Source: an uncultured Thermoanaerobaculia bacterium (GTDB lineage: Bacteria; Acidobacteriota; Thermoanaerobaculia; Multivoradales; Multivoraceae). Taken from it: a stretch of DNA of 64,000 nt. The notes under the pieces were generated by a model that did no database searches, was not told the DNA's origin, and saw only the letters and a program-made list of their open reading frames with translations. The stretch covers positions 124,001 through 188,000 of the forward strand of contig CATOTG010000002.1 in the NCBI GenBank assembly GCA_951813015.1, in the 5' to 3' direction. The translations under genes were made by a program, and so were the position numbers. Numbering within the stretch: the stretch's first letter is position 1; each line of letters begins with the position of its first letter. Below, piece by piece: positions 20,817 to 30,562 of this stretch.

Positions 20817-22269
20817 TCACCAGGGGTCGGAACTCTCCTCGCCGATCACGTCGCTCGCGCCACCCACGCACAGGACCCGGTCGGCTTCGATCTCGCACCC
20901 GTCGGCCGGGCCGAACTGCAAGTGCGGCTCCACACTGGCAGCCGCGCGGACCACGCCCGGTTCCGCGCCAGCTTCCACTTCGACCAGGCCATAGCGCACC
21001 GCCAGCGGAACGAGACCCTCAAAGTGAAACGGCGTCAGGACGATTGGAAGACGTTCCTTTTCGAAGGCGCCATCCAGCCACGCATCCAGCGGCTCGGCAG
21101 TCCGCAACCGTATTCCGGACCGCATGGTGTCCGTCAACATCTCGGCGCCGGGATGAATGAACGAGACCGGCGCCAGGCTCTCACGCCTGCGCGGCGCCTC
21201 CACCACGATGCTCCTGTCCCCTTCCGCGATCCTGATCCGGACTCGCACGAGCTCGTCGGTGTAATCGACACGGAACTGGCGGTTTCGACTCCTGCCGCCA
21301 CTGGCATGAACTATGCGCCAGACGACGTCGGAGGTCGTCTCAAGGGGCAGGAGCGCGTAGGGTCGCCTCCCGCGACCTCGGCACGGCGAACGCCTCTCCG
21401 CCCTCGAAGCGAAGAACTTCGCTGAAGCCTCGCAAGTCCACTGAAACAACCGGAAGCCCGGAAGCAACCCTGGCGGCATCGGCGGAGTCGATCACGATCT
21501 CCGAAGTTCGCAGGTCGATCAGGTCCCACGACGAAGGCGCGCTCCACCGGCCGCCGGCCTGCGCGCTTTCGGAAGGTGCCGGGAAAGGAGGCGTGGACTT
21601 GTAGCGAAGCACCAGGTTCCCCCCGAACCGCACACCGATCGGCAATCCTTGGCCGTCTCTGACGACCTCGACGATCGAGCCGTGGTCGTCACTCGCTTCG
21701 TCGAACGTCGCATAGAACAATGACGGGTCAACGCAACTGCCGGGCCGAGTCCCCACCACATGGTGTTCGAGCTCGTCTCCCACACTCCCCGGTCGCATGC
21801 ATCGCGCGGAAACCTCCGGTACGCCTCGGTCCGGGATCCTCCCCGATCGTCCGAAATCCGAAGACCCTCGGAGCTGATGACGGCCGTCACCGTCATCGCC
21901 TGACCGAGAACCTCGGTAGTTTCACGCGATGCGAACTTCCCGTTGAGTTCGAGTCGATACGCGGCCCAGTCGGCCCTGGCCTCCAGAACGCCGTGAAACG
22001 CGTCTCTCCCCGCGGATGCTCACTTCCGGGTCAAGGACCACTCCGCCATCGAGGCCGAGACGCTCCAGCCCGAGGCGAGCCAGGTGCGTGTGCACCTCGG
22101 CCGGGGAAACATGCGACGCCGAGTAAACACGCGGGGCCAAGGCCACCGAGCCCTCGGCCACCTTGTCGGCCAAGCTGAGTTCTTCCACCCAATCGGGCGG
22201 CCCCTGCATCGCCCGGGCAGCCCCTCCAGGCGCGGTCAGGGCCAGAAGCACTCCAACGAGCATGAGCAA
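20817..22269 (-). pseudogene. Unrecognised exported protein broken by about three frameshifts
   Basis: Starts MLMLVGVLLALTAPGGAARA, a signal peptide. Protein-like sequence then continues through three frame changes: WVEELSLADKVAEGSVALAP; near 22015 to WAAYRLELNGKFASRETT and MTVTAVISSEGLRISDD; near 21808 to DDHGSIVEVVRDGQGLP and VVSVDLRGFSEVLRFEGG; near 21370 to DVVWRIVHASGGRSRN and PLDAWLDGAFEKERLPIVLT. The end is GGASDVIGEESSDPW. Reconstructed length is about 480 residues, mostly beta-strand-like. No family was recognised. It may form a unit with the metalloprotease-like gene upstream on the same strand. Confidence 0.55.
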
Positions 22270-22426
22270 CCGACTCCCCGTCGGGATCGCCCCGGACCGG
22301 CCTGTCGATCAGTCGATGAGAGTCCCGCTTTCGGGTCGCTGGTCATTCGGTTTCTCCTTCGCCGTGGGTTAAGCGTTCATATCCGTGCGTCAAGCGTCGT
22401 GTCGCATCGCTCAGCGTGACCGCACT

Positions 22427-23174
22427 TCATTCGTCGTAGCACGAGCTGGTGATCGCGGCGTTCATCGGGCCGCCATCGCCTGGATCCGTTGCGCCATCAA
22501 AGTGCTGGTGTCGAATACCGATCAGATGCAACCCCTCGTGGATGATCGTTCGGGATTGCAGGGCCGGAGACAGGGAGTAGAAGGGAGGACAGATATGAAT
22601 CTCAGACCCCGATATGGCGTTCACATGAGCAATGGGGTCAGCGGCATTCGAGCAGGAAGGGCCGTCATGCGGTATCTCATCGAAAATGTTCGCGGCCGCC
22701 TGTGCGGCCGAGATGGCTTCTCCGGGGTGATACGAGGAGTTCCCGTTCCGTACACGACAGGCCTCCAGTCTCTCCAATGCATCGGCAACAGCGTAATCCA
22801 GTTTCTGTTCGGGCGTTTCCTCTTCGTCATCATCATCATCGTCGCCACCACCGCCACCACCACCGCCGTCGCCGCCGTCGCCAGGCCCCGGAGGCCCCTC
22901 GCCCGGCCCAGTGCCAGGCGGCGGACCGGGATCGGCGCCAGGCGGCGTGACCGGGATCGTCGTCAACCACGTCGAGCGTTTCATCCGGCGCGGGACAGTC
23001 GATCACCTCGCCGTCCTTCCTGCACACGTAATCGTCCGGACCGGAACCGTACGGCATGACGACTGACACCAGAGAGACATCGTTCACGGCTACGGTGAGA
23101 GTGTAGTCCCCTGGCAGCCCGTGGCTGCCGTACGGATAGGACTGAGGTGGTCCCGGTTCTTTGGACAGTTTCAA
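22427..23174 (-). pseudogene. Putative secreted zinc metalloprotease with Gly/Asp-rich linker, one frameshift, 5' part lost
   Basis: Reading on the minus strand: a short beta domain (GDYTLTVAVNDVSLVSVVMP, YVCRKDGEVIDCPAPDE), a frame change near 22950, a Pro/Gly-rich stretch, runs of Gly and then Asp/Glu, and a helical domain ending HEGLHLIGIRH. That motif fits HExxHxxGxxH, the metzincin zinc signature, and a Met follows in GGPMNAAI. The preceding ICPPFYSLSPALQSRTII also resembles aspzincin-type (M35-like) proteases, so the clan is open. There is no signal peptide at 23174; upstream bases 23190-23445 hold a related domain, so the true start is probably lost at the IS junction. Confidence 0.55.
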
Positions 23175-23189
23175 GGCAGAGCTAAGGTG

Positions 23190-23445
23190 TACTCCATTGG
23201 TTGATCACGCCGCCGCGTGGGTAGACGGTCACGGTGTGCGTGGCTGCCGCAAGCGTGCCGCTCCAGGAATCGGCGCTCGTGCCGCCCCGGTTCGTGCAGT
23301 TGGAACCGTTCACCCGTCAGTCGATGTTCCGGTTCATTCCCGTCAAGCTCAAGCTCACCTCGGTGCTGGAGTCCAGCCTGAAACTGTACGACTTCTCGCC
23401 CGAGACACCGGTCTCCGACACCGTGAACGGCAACGCGCGGACCCT
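23190..23445 (-). pseudogene. Remnant of a beta-sandwich (PPC-like) domain upstream of the metalloprotease gene
   Basis: Minus-strand reading gives LPFTVSETGVSGEKSYSF, FRLDSSTEVSLSLTGMNRNID, a TGA stop, then RVNGSNCTNRGGTSADSWSG and THTVTVYPRGGVINQW in the same frame. The pattern is like bacterial pre-peptidase C-terminal domains. Only one nonsense codon (where Cys would fit) interrupts it. It abuts the transposase remnant on the opposite strand, so the element probably cut this gene from its 5' end. Confidence 0.5.
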
Positions 23446-24030
23446 CGTTGCAGGCACGGGCCTCGTGCCCGTGCTCAAGGAGCTCATCGAGGCTTGTCCC
23501 TTCAAGGTACGGGGCTTTCACGCCGACAACGGCTCGGAGTACATCAACCACAGGGTGGTCGAGATGCTGAAAGGGCTCCACGTCCCGGAGTTCACCAAGT
23601 CGCGCCCCCCGACGCAGCAATGACAACGCGCTGGTCGAGTCCAGGAACGGCAACGTGATCCGCCGGCACTTCGGCTACCGGCACATCCCCTTAGCTCTTT
23701 GCCCGCGAGGTCAACGCCTTCGCCCGCGACACCCTCTCGCCCTTCCTCAACTTCCACCGCCCGTGCCTGTTTGCCACCGACGTCGTCGACCCGAAGGGGC
23801 GCATCCGCAAGCGCTACCCCTACCAGGATGTGATGACGCCGTTCGAGAAGCTCAGGTCCCTGCCGGACGTCGACAAGCACCTCAGGCCCGGGATCACCAT
23901 CGCCTCCCTCGAAGAACAGGCCAGGGCAATGAACGACCTCGACGCTGCGGTCGCCCTGAACAAGGCGCGCGCCAGACTCTTCGAACTCATCGACCGCGAG
24001 GCCGACCCGCGGCACCGCCGCAGCGCCTGA
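23440..24030 (+). mobile_element. Remnant of an IS transposase with integrase (rve) core
   Basis: Plus-strand pieces in three frames make one DDE-integrase C-terminal half: VPVLKELIEACPFKVRGFHA, the second Asp in DNGSEYIN, then SNDNALVESRNGNVIRRHFG with the catalytic Glu, FAREVNAFARDTLSPFLNFH, RPCLFATDVVDPKGRIRKRY, and a clean final frame to the stop at 24030 (LEEQARAMNDLDAAVALNKA). Frame changes lie near 23620 and 23695. The N-terminal half with the first Asp and both ends are missing, so it is a dead fragment, closest in style to IS481-like or unclassified rve elements. Confidence 0.7.
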
Positions 24031-24139
24031 ACCGACACCACCGCCGATGCCCTCGATCGCCTCAGCCGCCAACTCCGGCACCGCTGCCGCGCCGCGCTAC
24101 GAGCACCCCCACCCCCGGCACGAGCGCGCTACCCTCAGG

Positions 24140-24168
24140 GCGGCAGACGGTACAGAACCGTCTGCCGC
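24140..24168. terminator. Perfect 12-bp stem-loop between the IS remnant and hemW
   Basis: GCGGCAGACGGT (24140-24151), loop ACAGA, ACCGTCTGCCGC (24157-24168). It sits downstream of both the plus-strand IS remnant and the minus-strand hemW gene, so it could act as a two-way terminator. It has no T-run, so it could equally be part of the old element's end. Confidence 0.5.
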
Positions 24169-24262
24169 TTCCAGAAACCAACACCCGAACCGACCCGGAT
24201 CGAGGCCTCTCTACCGCCTGCTCTCCACGCTCATTTCTCTATTGGAAAGCGCTCGATTAGCC

Positions 24263-25458
24263 TTAGCTCTCAGGCAGCTCCCATTCCGCCGCCAGACGAT
24301 CGGCGCGCGCCATCCCCTGGAGCGTCGGTTGCAGCCGGCGCCCGGTGATCCGCAGCCAGCCTGCCCGTTGCCACGCTTCGATCTCCGCAGCGTTCCCCAC
24401 GGCGGGATCGATCCCGAACCGCTCCTCGAGCGCCGCGCAGTCGACGCCGGAGCGCTGGCGGAGTCCCATCATGACGGCCTCGAGCAGCAGATCGCGGTCC
24501 GTCAGTTGTTCGACCTCGGCTACCGTCGAAGTGCGGCCCTCGATCGCATCGGACCAGCGCTGCCACCGCGCCACGTTCCACCCAACGGCGCCGCCCGTCG
24601 AACGAGTGCGCGGCCGGTCCGAGGCCCAGGTAGGGCACGTGCCGCCAGTACTTCCGGTTGTGCCGACTCCGGTCCGCCTGCCTCCGCGCAAAGTTCGAGA
24701 CCTCGTATCCCTGATACCCGAGTCCCCCCAGGCGGCGGTGCGTCGCGACGAAGTTCGCGGCCCGCTCGTTTTCCCCCGGTCTCCCGCAGCCTGCCCGCGT
24801 CCCGTCGGCGCCCGAACGGCGTCCCGTCGTGGATCGTCAGTTCGTAGCAGGAGAGGTGATCCGGCCCGAGCGATGCCGCCTCGTCGACGGTACGAAGCCA
24901 CCAGTCGCCGTCAAAGCCGGGCAGGGAGTAGATCAGGTCGACCGACACCGAAAGGAAGCCCGCCTCCCGCGCCCGCTCCACACTGGCCCGCGCATCCTCC
25001 GCGCTGTGCCGTCGGCCAAGAAAGCGCAGCGCCCTGTCGTCCAGCGCCTGGAGTCCGAGACTGATCCGATCGAAGCCGAGTTCCCGCCATCCCGCCAGTG
25101 ACTCAGGGGACGCGTCCTCCGGGTTCACCTCGATCGTCCATTCGGCTGCCGGATCGATCTCGAACGTCGCGGCCAGCCGCCGCCGAATCGCGCCAAGCTG
25201 CTCCAGGCTCAGCGCCGACGGCGTACCCCCACCGAAGTACACCGTGTCGAAACGCCGGGCCCCGCAGCACGCAGCCTCTCCGGCCCAGCCGCCTTCGGGC
25301 CCTCCGGAACCACGGAGCTCGATCTCCTGAAGCAACGCCTCCGTGAAGCGACCACGATCGGCCGCCCGACCCCGGGCCACTGCAAAGTCGCAGTAGGGAC
25401 AGATCGCCGAACAGAAAGGGCTATGGACATAGAGGCCGGCCGCCTCGGTTTCAGCCAT
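24263..25458 (-). pseudogene. hemW: HemW, radical SAM heme chaperone/coproporphyrinogen-oxidase-like, two frameshifts
   Basis: From the ATG at 25456-25458: GLYVHSPFCSAICPYCDF holds the radical-SAM CxxxCxxC cluster motif followed by the extra HemW-type Cys spacing. Then FDTVYFGGGTPSALSLEQL, WTIEVNPEDASPESL, ISLGLQALDDRALRFLGR and VDLIYSLPGFDGDWWL. One extra C in the C-run at 24773-24777 (compared with the partial copy at 20.5 kb) and one extra base near 24580 shift the frame; the HemW C-terminal domain then reads LLLEAVMMGLRQRSGVDC to the stop at 24263. About 397 residues once corrected, the normal length. HemW inserts heme into respiratory proteins. Confidence 0.8.
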
Positions 25459-25901
25459 TCCCCGCCCACAACCGCAACTTGTCGCCGGAGGAGCGCCACG
25501 GCCCCTCGCACCGAACCAATCGGTCCACGCCGCCAGGAGCAAGGTCGCGCGTCAGCGGGTCAAGGAGACGCTCGCGTCTCCCCGGTTCGTCGACCGCGCG
25601 CCAGCAGAAGCGGTGGCCACCCTGGTTGACGAGGGACTCCAGCATTCGGGCGGCGGCGAGGGTGTCGAAGGTCAACGCGGCGGGATGGTATCCCCTGGTC
25701 AGCGTCAGTCTCAGACTTCGGAACCAGCTGGAGCCACGCTCGTTCCTCGGGCTACGGGACGAGGTCAGTCGAGGAAGTCTTCAGGCTCGCCGACGTTCTC
25801 GCCGTGATCGACGAACCCGAGCTTCTCGAGGATTTCAGGGTCCGCGGAGACGAAGGCGCCGGCGTTCAGCGCGGCGGCGTCCTGCTCAAAGCGCCTGGCG
25901 C
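25459..25901. other. Gap with coding-like fragments between hemW and the DUF3604 gene
   Basis: About 440 bases. On the minus strand, near 25600-25675, TFDTLAAARMLESLVNQGG and, at 25520-25590, AVDEPGRRERLLDPLTRDLA resemble pieces of a small DUF1640-like protein, but they do not form a clean gene. At 25765-25880 (minus) the run ADPEILEKLGFVDHGENVGE before a stop looks like an old protein tail, reminiscent of sulfatase C termini. No intact gene is supported. Confidence 0.4.
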
Positions 25902-28487
25902 CTAGCGCGGTTTCTCGCCGCCGACCCACCAGGGACTCGACCAGGCGAGGTGGCCGTCGATCTGCTCGACGCGGAGGTAGTACCAGTCCTCTTCCTGGCC
26001 GAAGTCGGTGAAGCGGAAGGTGACGTCGTCGCGGAGGCCTTCGAGATAGTCGACGCGGACGCTGTCGCGGTAGTCGCCTTCGTGGAAGACGTGCTCGTTG
26101 CCGCCGCGGGCGGCGGCCGACGTGCCCGGCGCGGCCGGCAGGGCGAGCGTGAACTCCGCGGCAGCGAACTGCTGGGGCGTACGCACCTGGGTCGGCGCGG
26201 TGCCGTACTCGACGGCCGACGCGATCTCGAGGTCGAGCCGCACCGCCGCCGGGTCGCCCTCCAGCACCAGGGCGAAGGAACGCCGCGAGCCGCGGGTGGT
26301 GAAGTCGAAGCTGGCCACGTTTCCGTCGACGCCGAAGCGGTCCGCTGGCAGCGGCGTCCCGGTCAACCTGCCGCTCACCAGTTCTGCCCCCTCGACGGTC
26401 ACGCTCCCCTGCCACGGACGCTGCCCGCGCGGATTGTCCCGGATGTTGACCCAGCTCTCCGAGAAGAAGCTGACCAGAGCCTCGAACCGGCCCTCCGGAA
26501 GTGCCGACCCGCCCGCGCCGCGGGTGTCGAACGTGGCCACCACCTCGCCGTTGCGGATCAGGTCGACGCGGCGAATCGGCCCGGCGCCGATCGCCCGTCC
26601 TTCCAGCACGCGGCGGTCCGTCTGGTCCAGTTCGCTGCCCATCGGCGCGCCGTTCAGGCGCGCGTCCAACACGATCCGCTGCGCCCCGGTCGTCGCGTAC
26701 GCCCGCCGCGACTTGAGCGCCCCGAACACGGCGTCCGTGGTCCGCGCGGGCGCCCAGGCGGCGGCCAGACCGCCGAACTGGAAGATGTTCGACCTGCGCC
26801 CGGACGCCCCGGCCTGATGACCGGGCGAGTAGCCGGGGTGGCCCCGGTGGTCGTCCGAGGCGGACACGAAGCCGACCCGGAAGCCCTGCTCGAGGTAGCG
26901 GCTGCCGAACCACTCGAAGGTGCCGTGGCCCGACATGATTTCGATCAGGTTCTCCATCTCGAAGTCGTTCTGCCGCCAGTCGCCGTTCTGGTGGGCGTGC
27001 GGGATGATCAGGACGTCGTCCGTGTCGTACTCGGCGCGCAGGCCCCGGTAGAGGTCGGACAGGTTCGGCGCCGCCTGGACGCCGACGCGCTGCATGCCGA
27101 CGTTCCGGAAGAACACGTTGTGGTGACCGCCGCGCTGGCGGGGCGACGTCCACTCGTAGCCCGCGAAGACCAGCAGTTCGCCCTCGCGGTGGACCTCCCG
27201 GACCGCCTCGTTCAACTCTTCCCACAGGCCGTCGGTAAGCCAGATGTCGTGCTCGCTCATCGTGACGAAGTCCAGCCGGGCGTCGTCGCGGGCGAAGGCG
27301 AAGTAGCCGCCGGGCGTGCCCTGGCCCTCGGCGAATCCCGAGTGGCCGTGGGTCTCGCCCCAGAACAGGCGCTGTTCGGGATCGGCCTTGACCCATACGG
27401 GATTCGCGGCGCCCGTCACCTCGCCGTCCGGGCTGCGGAACGTGTAGCGATGGACGCCCTCGCCTTCCGCCACAACCTCCATCAGGTGGATCGCCTGGCC
27501 GGCCGGCAGCTCGCCCGCCTGCTCGCCGTCGCGGAACACCTCGAGACCCGGAATCTCCCGGGTCGCCCGGTTGTAGGCCCGGTCCTCCGCGCGCACCGAG
27601 ATGACGAACGTTTCCCCGTCACCGACGATCGACGGAGCAAATCCGTGAACCCGCTCCGCCGCTCCGCCCACGACCTCGAACGTCGCGGGCGGCATTTCGT
27701 AGACCCTGCCGTCGCCCGGGTCGACGTGAATGGGCAAGGCGATCCGGTCATTGCTGAACTCGCCGACGCGCAGACCGCGGCCGCCGCCCGACGTGTCGCC
27801 GAAGGTCAACGTGATCGTGTCGCCCGGCGATAGATCGCCGCCGCGCACCCGAAGGGTCGGGAAGCCAACCGGCCCGCGAAAGCCGCCGTACGGGCCCCAG
27901 ATCGGATGCGTATCCTGCTCCAGGCTGACGCCTTCCCGGCTCACCCGGGCGGAGACGTAGCGGTCGCCCGCCGGGTCGGTCGTCTGCAGCCGGCCGTAGC
28001 CGCCGGCGCCCTGACTCGAGATCACGATTCCGCCGCCCTCCTCCACGCCGAGCGAGCCGACCGTGTAGACGACCTCGATCGTCGCCCAACTGAGCGCCTC
28101 GAACACCTCGGCCCCGGTCCGCGTCACCGTGCCGAGCGCCTCCTCGTCCTCGTCCAGCCAGGCGAGCTGCCGCACGTAGTCGTCGACCGCCTCGACCTGC
28201 GACGGCGACGGTTCCGAACCCGGCCGCGGAAACGGTCCGTAGAACGCGACAAGGGGAAGGTTCTTCGGCACGAAGCCCCCCTCAAGCGAGACCGCGTTCG
28301 CCCACTCCCAGAGCACCGGCATGCGCTCGGCCACGTTCGAGGCGGTGGTCGGCGAGCGCTCGACCTCCGCGATCAGGCTATCCACGCGAGCCCTGAGATC
28401 CGCGTCCAACCCCTGGCCAGCGGCCGGCGACGCCACCGCCAGGCCGCCCAAGGCGACGACAACGAACCCGCCGATCAGTCTCCGCAC
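25902..28487 (-). CDS. Exported DUF3604 protein (PHP-like metallohydrolase fold)
   Basis: 861 residues from the GTG at 28485-28487, chosen because GGGGAGG lies 6 bases upstream and a signal peptide (RRLIGGFVVVALGGLAVAS) starts there. Metal-ligand-like motifs in the C-terminal half follow the DUF3604 pattern: FWGETHGHSGFAEGQG, FVTMSEHD, FAGYEWTS, HHNVFFRN, IIPHAHQNGDWR, and VSASDDHRGHPG. The N-terminal ~370 residues are beta-rich and specific to this protein. DUF3604 proteins are exported and related to PHP phosphoesterases; substrates are unknown. It is divergent from a second DUF3604 gene, so the two probably share the promoter region 28488-28599. Confidence 0.88.
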   Translation of the reverse strand: MRRLIGGFVVVALGGLAVASPAAGQGLDADLRARVDSLIAEVERSPTTASNVAERMPVLWEWANAVSLEGGFVPKNLPLVAFYGPFPRPGSEPSPSQVEAVDDYVRQLAWLDEDEEALGTVTRTGAEVFEALSWATIEVVYTVGSLGVEEGGGIVISSQGAGGYGRLQTTDPAGDRYVSARVSREGVSLEQDTHPIWGPYGGFRGPVGFPTLRVRGGDLSPGDTITLTFGDTSGGGRGLRVGEFSNDRIALPIHVDPGDGRVYEMPPATFEVVGGAAERVHGFAPSIVGDGETFVISVRAEDRAYNRATREIPGLEVFRDGEQAGELPAGQAIHLMEVVAEGEGVHRYTFRSPDGEVTGAANPVWVKADPEQRLFWGETHGHSGFAEGQGTPGGYFAFARDDARLDFVTMSEHDIWLTDGLWEELNEAVREVHREGELLVFAGYEWTSPRQRGGHHNVFFRNVGMQRVGVQAAPNLSDLYRGLRAEYDTDDVLIIPHAHQNGDWRQNDFEMENLIEIMSGHGTFEWFGSRYLEQGFRVGFVSASDDHRGHPGYSPGHQAGASGRRSNIFQFGGLAAAWAPARTTDAVFGALKSRRAYATTGAQRIVLDARLNGAPMGSELDQTDRRVLEGRAIGAGPIRRVDLIRNGEVVATFDTRGAGGSALPEGRFEALVSFFSESWVNIRDNPRGQRPWQGSVTVEGAELVSGRLTGTPLPADRFGVDGNVASFDFTTRGSRRSFALVLEGDPAAVRLDLEIASAVEYGTAPTQVRTPQQFAAAEFTLALPAAPGTSAAARGGNEHVFHEGDYRDSVRVDYLEGLRDDVTFRFTDFGQEEDWYYLRVEQIDGHLAWSSPWWVGGEKPR

Positions 28488-28599
28488 AACGCACCTCCCC
28501 TTGAGCTCCGGTTCCCTTCGCGGTCCCGGCGCGATAATCCAAACAACGATTGCAGAACGGAATAGTAGACTGTCGCGACACAGCTTGCGAGGAGAACCG

Positions 28600-30531
28600 A
28601 TGAAGAAGCTCACGATGGTCGCGGCGTTGACCGCCTTTTGCACCTTCCCGTTCATTGCCTGCGCTCCCGGCGAGGACGCTGCCGGTGAAGGTGGAGGTGA
28701 AGCGACCGCCGAGACCGCCGAAGGCCCGAACCCCACCCGGAACGCCTACTTCGGCGACCTTCACGTCCACACCCGCTACTCGTTCGACGCCTTCATCTTC
28801 GGCACGACGACCGACCCGAACGACGCCTACGAGTTCGCCAAGGGCGGGACGATCAAGCATCCCGCCGGCTTCGACATGAAGCTCGACCGCCCGCTCGACT
28901 TCCAGGGCGTGACCGACCACGGCATGTACCTCGGCATGCTCCCGGCGATGACCGAGGAGGGCTCGCCTGCCTGGGACCACCCGATCGCCGCCGATATGCG
29001 CGTGGCCGAAGAGGCAGACGAGCGGCGCGGCATCTTCGTCGGCATGCGGCCCTACCTTGGCGCCAGGAAGGGCGAAGACGAGCATCTGAAGATGGACGTC
29101 GTCCGGGGCGCCTGGTCCAGGATCATCGAGGCGGCCGAGGCGCACAACGATCCGGGGAACTTCACGGCCTTCATCGCCTACGAGTACACGTCGTCCGGCT
29201 ACGAGCGGGACAACCTGCACCGCAACGTCGTCTTCCGCGGTTCCGAAGCCCCCGACGCACCGTTCAGCCGGACCGACTCCCAGAACCCCGAGGACCTCTG
29301 GGCCACGATGGACGAGTGGCGGGACCAGGGCATCGACGCGCTCGCCATCCCGCACAACCCGAACGGCTCCGGCGGCCGCATGTTCGAGATGGAGAAGTTC
29401 CACGGCGATCCGCTCGACGACGAGTACGTCTCTGTCCGGATGCGCAACGAGCCGATCGTCGAGATGACCCAGGTCAAGGGCACCTCGGACACGCATCCGG
29501 CCCTGTCGCCCAACGACGAGTGGGCCGACTTCGAGATCATGCCCTACAAGATCGCGACGACGATCATCAGCCAGCCGGAGGGCAGTTACGTCCGCGACGC
29601 CCTGATCCGGGGACTCCGGCTGGCCGACGGCGGCCTCGCGAACCCGTACAAGTTCGGCTTGATCGGCGCCAGCGACACGCATGTCTCGGCCGGCTCGTTC
29701 CAGGAGGACAACTACTGGTCGAAGGTCGGGATTCTGGACGCCGAACCGCATCTCCGCGGCTCCGTGCCCGGCGCCGGCGCCAACCAGTCCACCGGCGATC
29801 CGGCCCAAGAGTCCGACTCGTCGATCCGAACCGACGACGGCTCGGGCCGGACCTTCCGCGACACCTACTACTACACCTGGGGCGCTTCCGGTCTCGCCGG
29901 CGTCTGGGCCGAGGAGAACACGCGCGAGTCGATCTTCGACGCGATGCGGCGCAAGGAGACCTTCGCCACCTCCGGCCCGCGGATGAAGATCCGCTTCTTC
30001 GCCGGCGACTTCAAGGACGGCGACCTGGACGACACCGGTTTCCTGACCAGGGCCTACGCGGAGGGCGTGCCGATGGGCGGCGACCTGCTGTCCGCCGATG
30101 CCGGCTCGGCGCCGACCTTCGCCGTCTGGGCGATGCGCGACTCGATGGCTGCCCCGCTCGACCGCGTGCAGGTGATCAAGGGCTCGTCGAGCAACGGCGA
30201 GGGCGTCGAGATGGTCTACGACGTCGCCTGCTCCGACGGCGCCGAGGTGGACCCGGCCACGCACCGCTGCCCCGGCAACGGCGCCACGGTCGATCTCGCG
30301 ACCTGCGACATCAGCGCGGACTCCGGGGCGGACGAGCTCAAGGCGGTCTGGACGGACCCCGACTTCGACGCGACGAAGCGCGCCTTCTACTACGTCCGGG
30401 TGCTCGAGAACCCGACCTGCCGCTGGTCGACCTGGGACGCCCTGCGCGAAGGCGTCGAGCCCCGCCAGGATGTCTCGGCGACGATCCAGGAACGCGCCTG
30501 GTCATCGCCGATCTGGTACACGCCGGAGTAG
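28600..30531 (+). CDS. DUF3604 lipoprotein (PHP-like metallohydrolase fold)
   Basis: 643 residues; ATG at 28600 preceded by GAGGAGA. A lipoprotein signal with FPFIAC places it at the cell envelope. DUF3604 motifs: FGDLHVHTRYSFDAF, GVTDHGMYLG, FIAYEYTSSG, LHRNVVFRG, LAIPHNPNGSGG and LIGASDTHVSAGSFQ, then a beta domain. The many conserved His/Asp positions suggest a di- or tri-metal centre. The paralog at 25902-28487 is divergently transcribed. The natural substrate is unknown. Confidence 0.9.
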   Translation: MKKLTMVAALTAFCTFPFIACAPGEDAAGEGGGEATAETAEGPNPTRNAYFGDLHVHTRYSFDAFIFGTTTDPNDAYEFAKGGTIKHPAGFDMKLDRPLDFQGVTDHGMYLGMLPAMTEEGSPAWDHPIAADMRVAEEADERRGIFVGMRPYLGARKGEDEHLKMDVVRGAWSRIIEAAEAHNDPGNFTAFIAYEYTSSGYERDNLHRNVVFRGSEAPDAPFSRTDSQNPEDLWATMDEWRDQGIDALAIPHNPNGSGGRMFEMEKFHGDPLDDEYVSVRMRNEPIVEMTQVKGTSDTHPALSPNDEWADFEIMPYKIATTIISQPEGSYVRDALIRGLRLADGGLANPYKFGLIGASDTHVSAGSFQEDNYWSKVGILDAEPHLRGSVPGAGANQSTGDPAQESDSSIRTDDGSGRTFRDTYYYTWGASGLAGVWAEENTRESIFDAMRRKETFATSGPRMKIRFFAGDFKDGDLDDTGFLTRAYAEGVPMGGDLLSADAGSAPTFAVWAMRDSMAAPLDRVQVIKGSSSNGEGVEMVYDVACSDGAEVDPATHRCPGNGATVDLATCDISADSGADELKAVWTDPDFDATKRAFYYVRVLENPTCRWSTWDALREGVEPRQDVSATIQERAWSSPIWYTPE

Positions 30532-30562
30532 GCGTTCGGACTGCGTATACTGCACAGCCGAA

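Noticed and set aside
25451..25675. Possible small DUF1640-like protein (TFDTLAAARMLE...)
   Set aside because: Needs a frameshift and overlaps the hemW start; similarity is limited to about 12 residues.
25765..25905. Minus-strand tail ADPEILEKLGFVDHGENVGE resembling a sulfatase C terminus
   Set aside because: Only about 40 residues, overlapping the DUF3604 3' end in another frame, with no matching upstream domain; too little to call.
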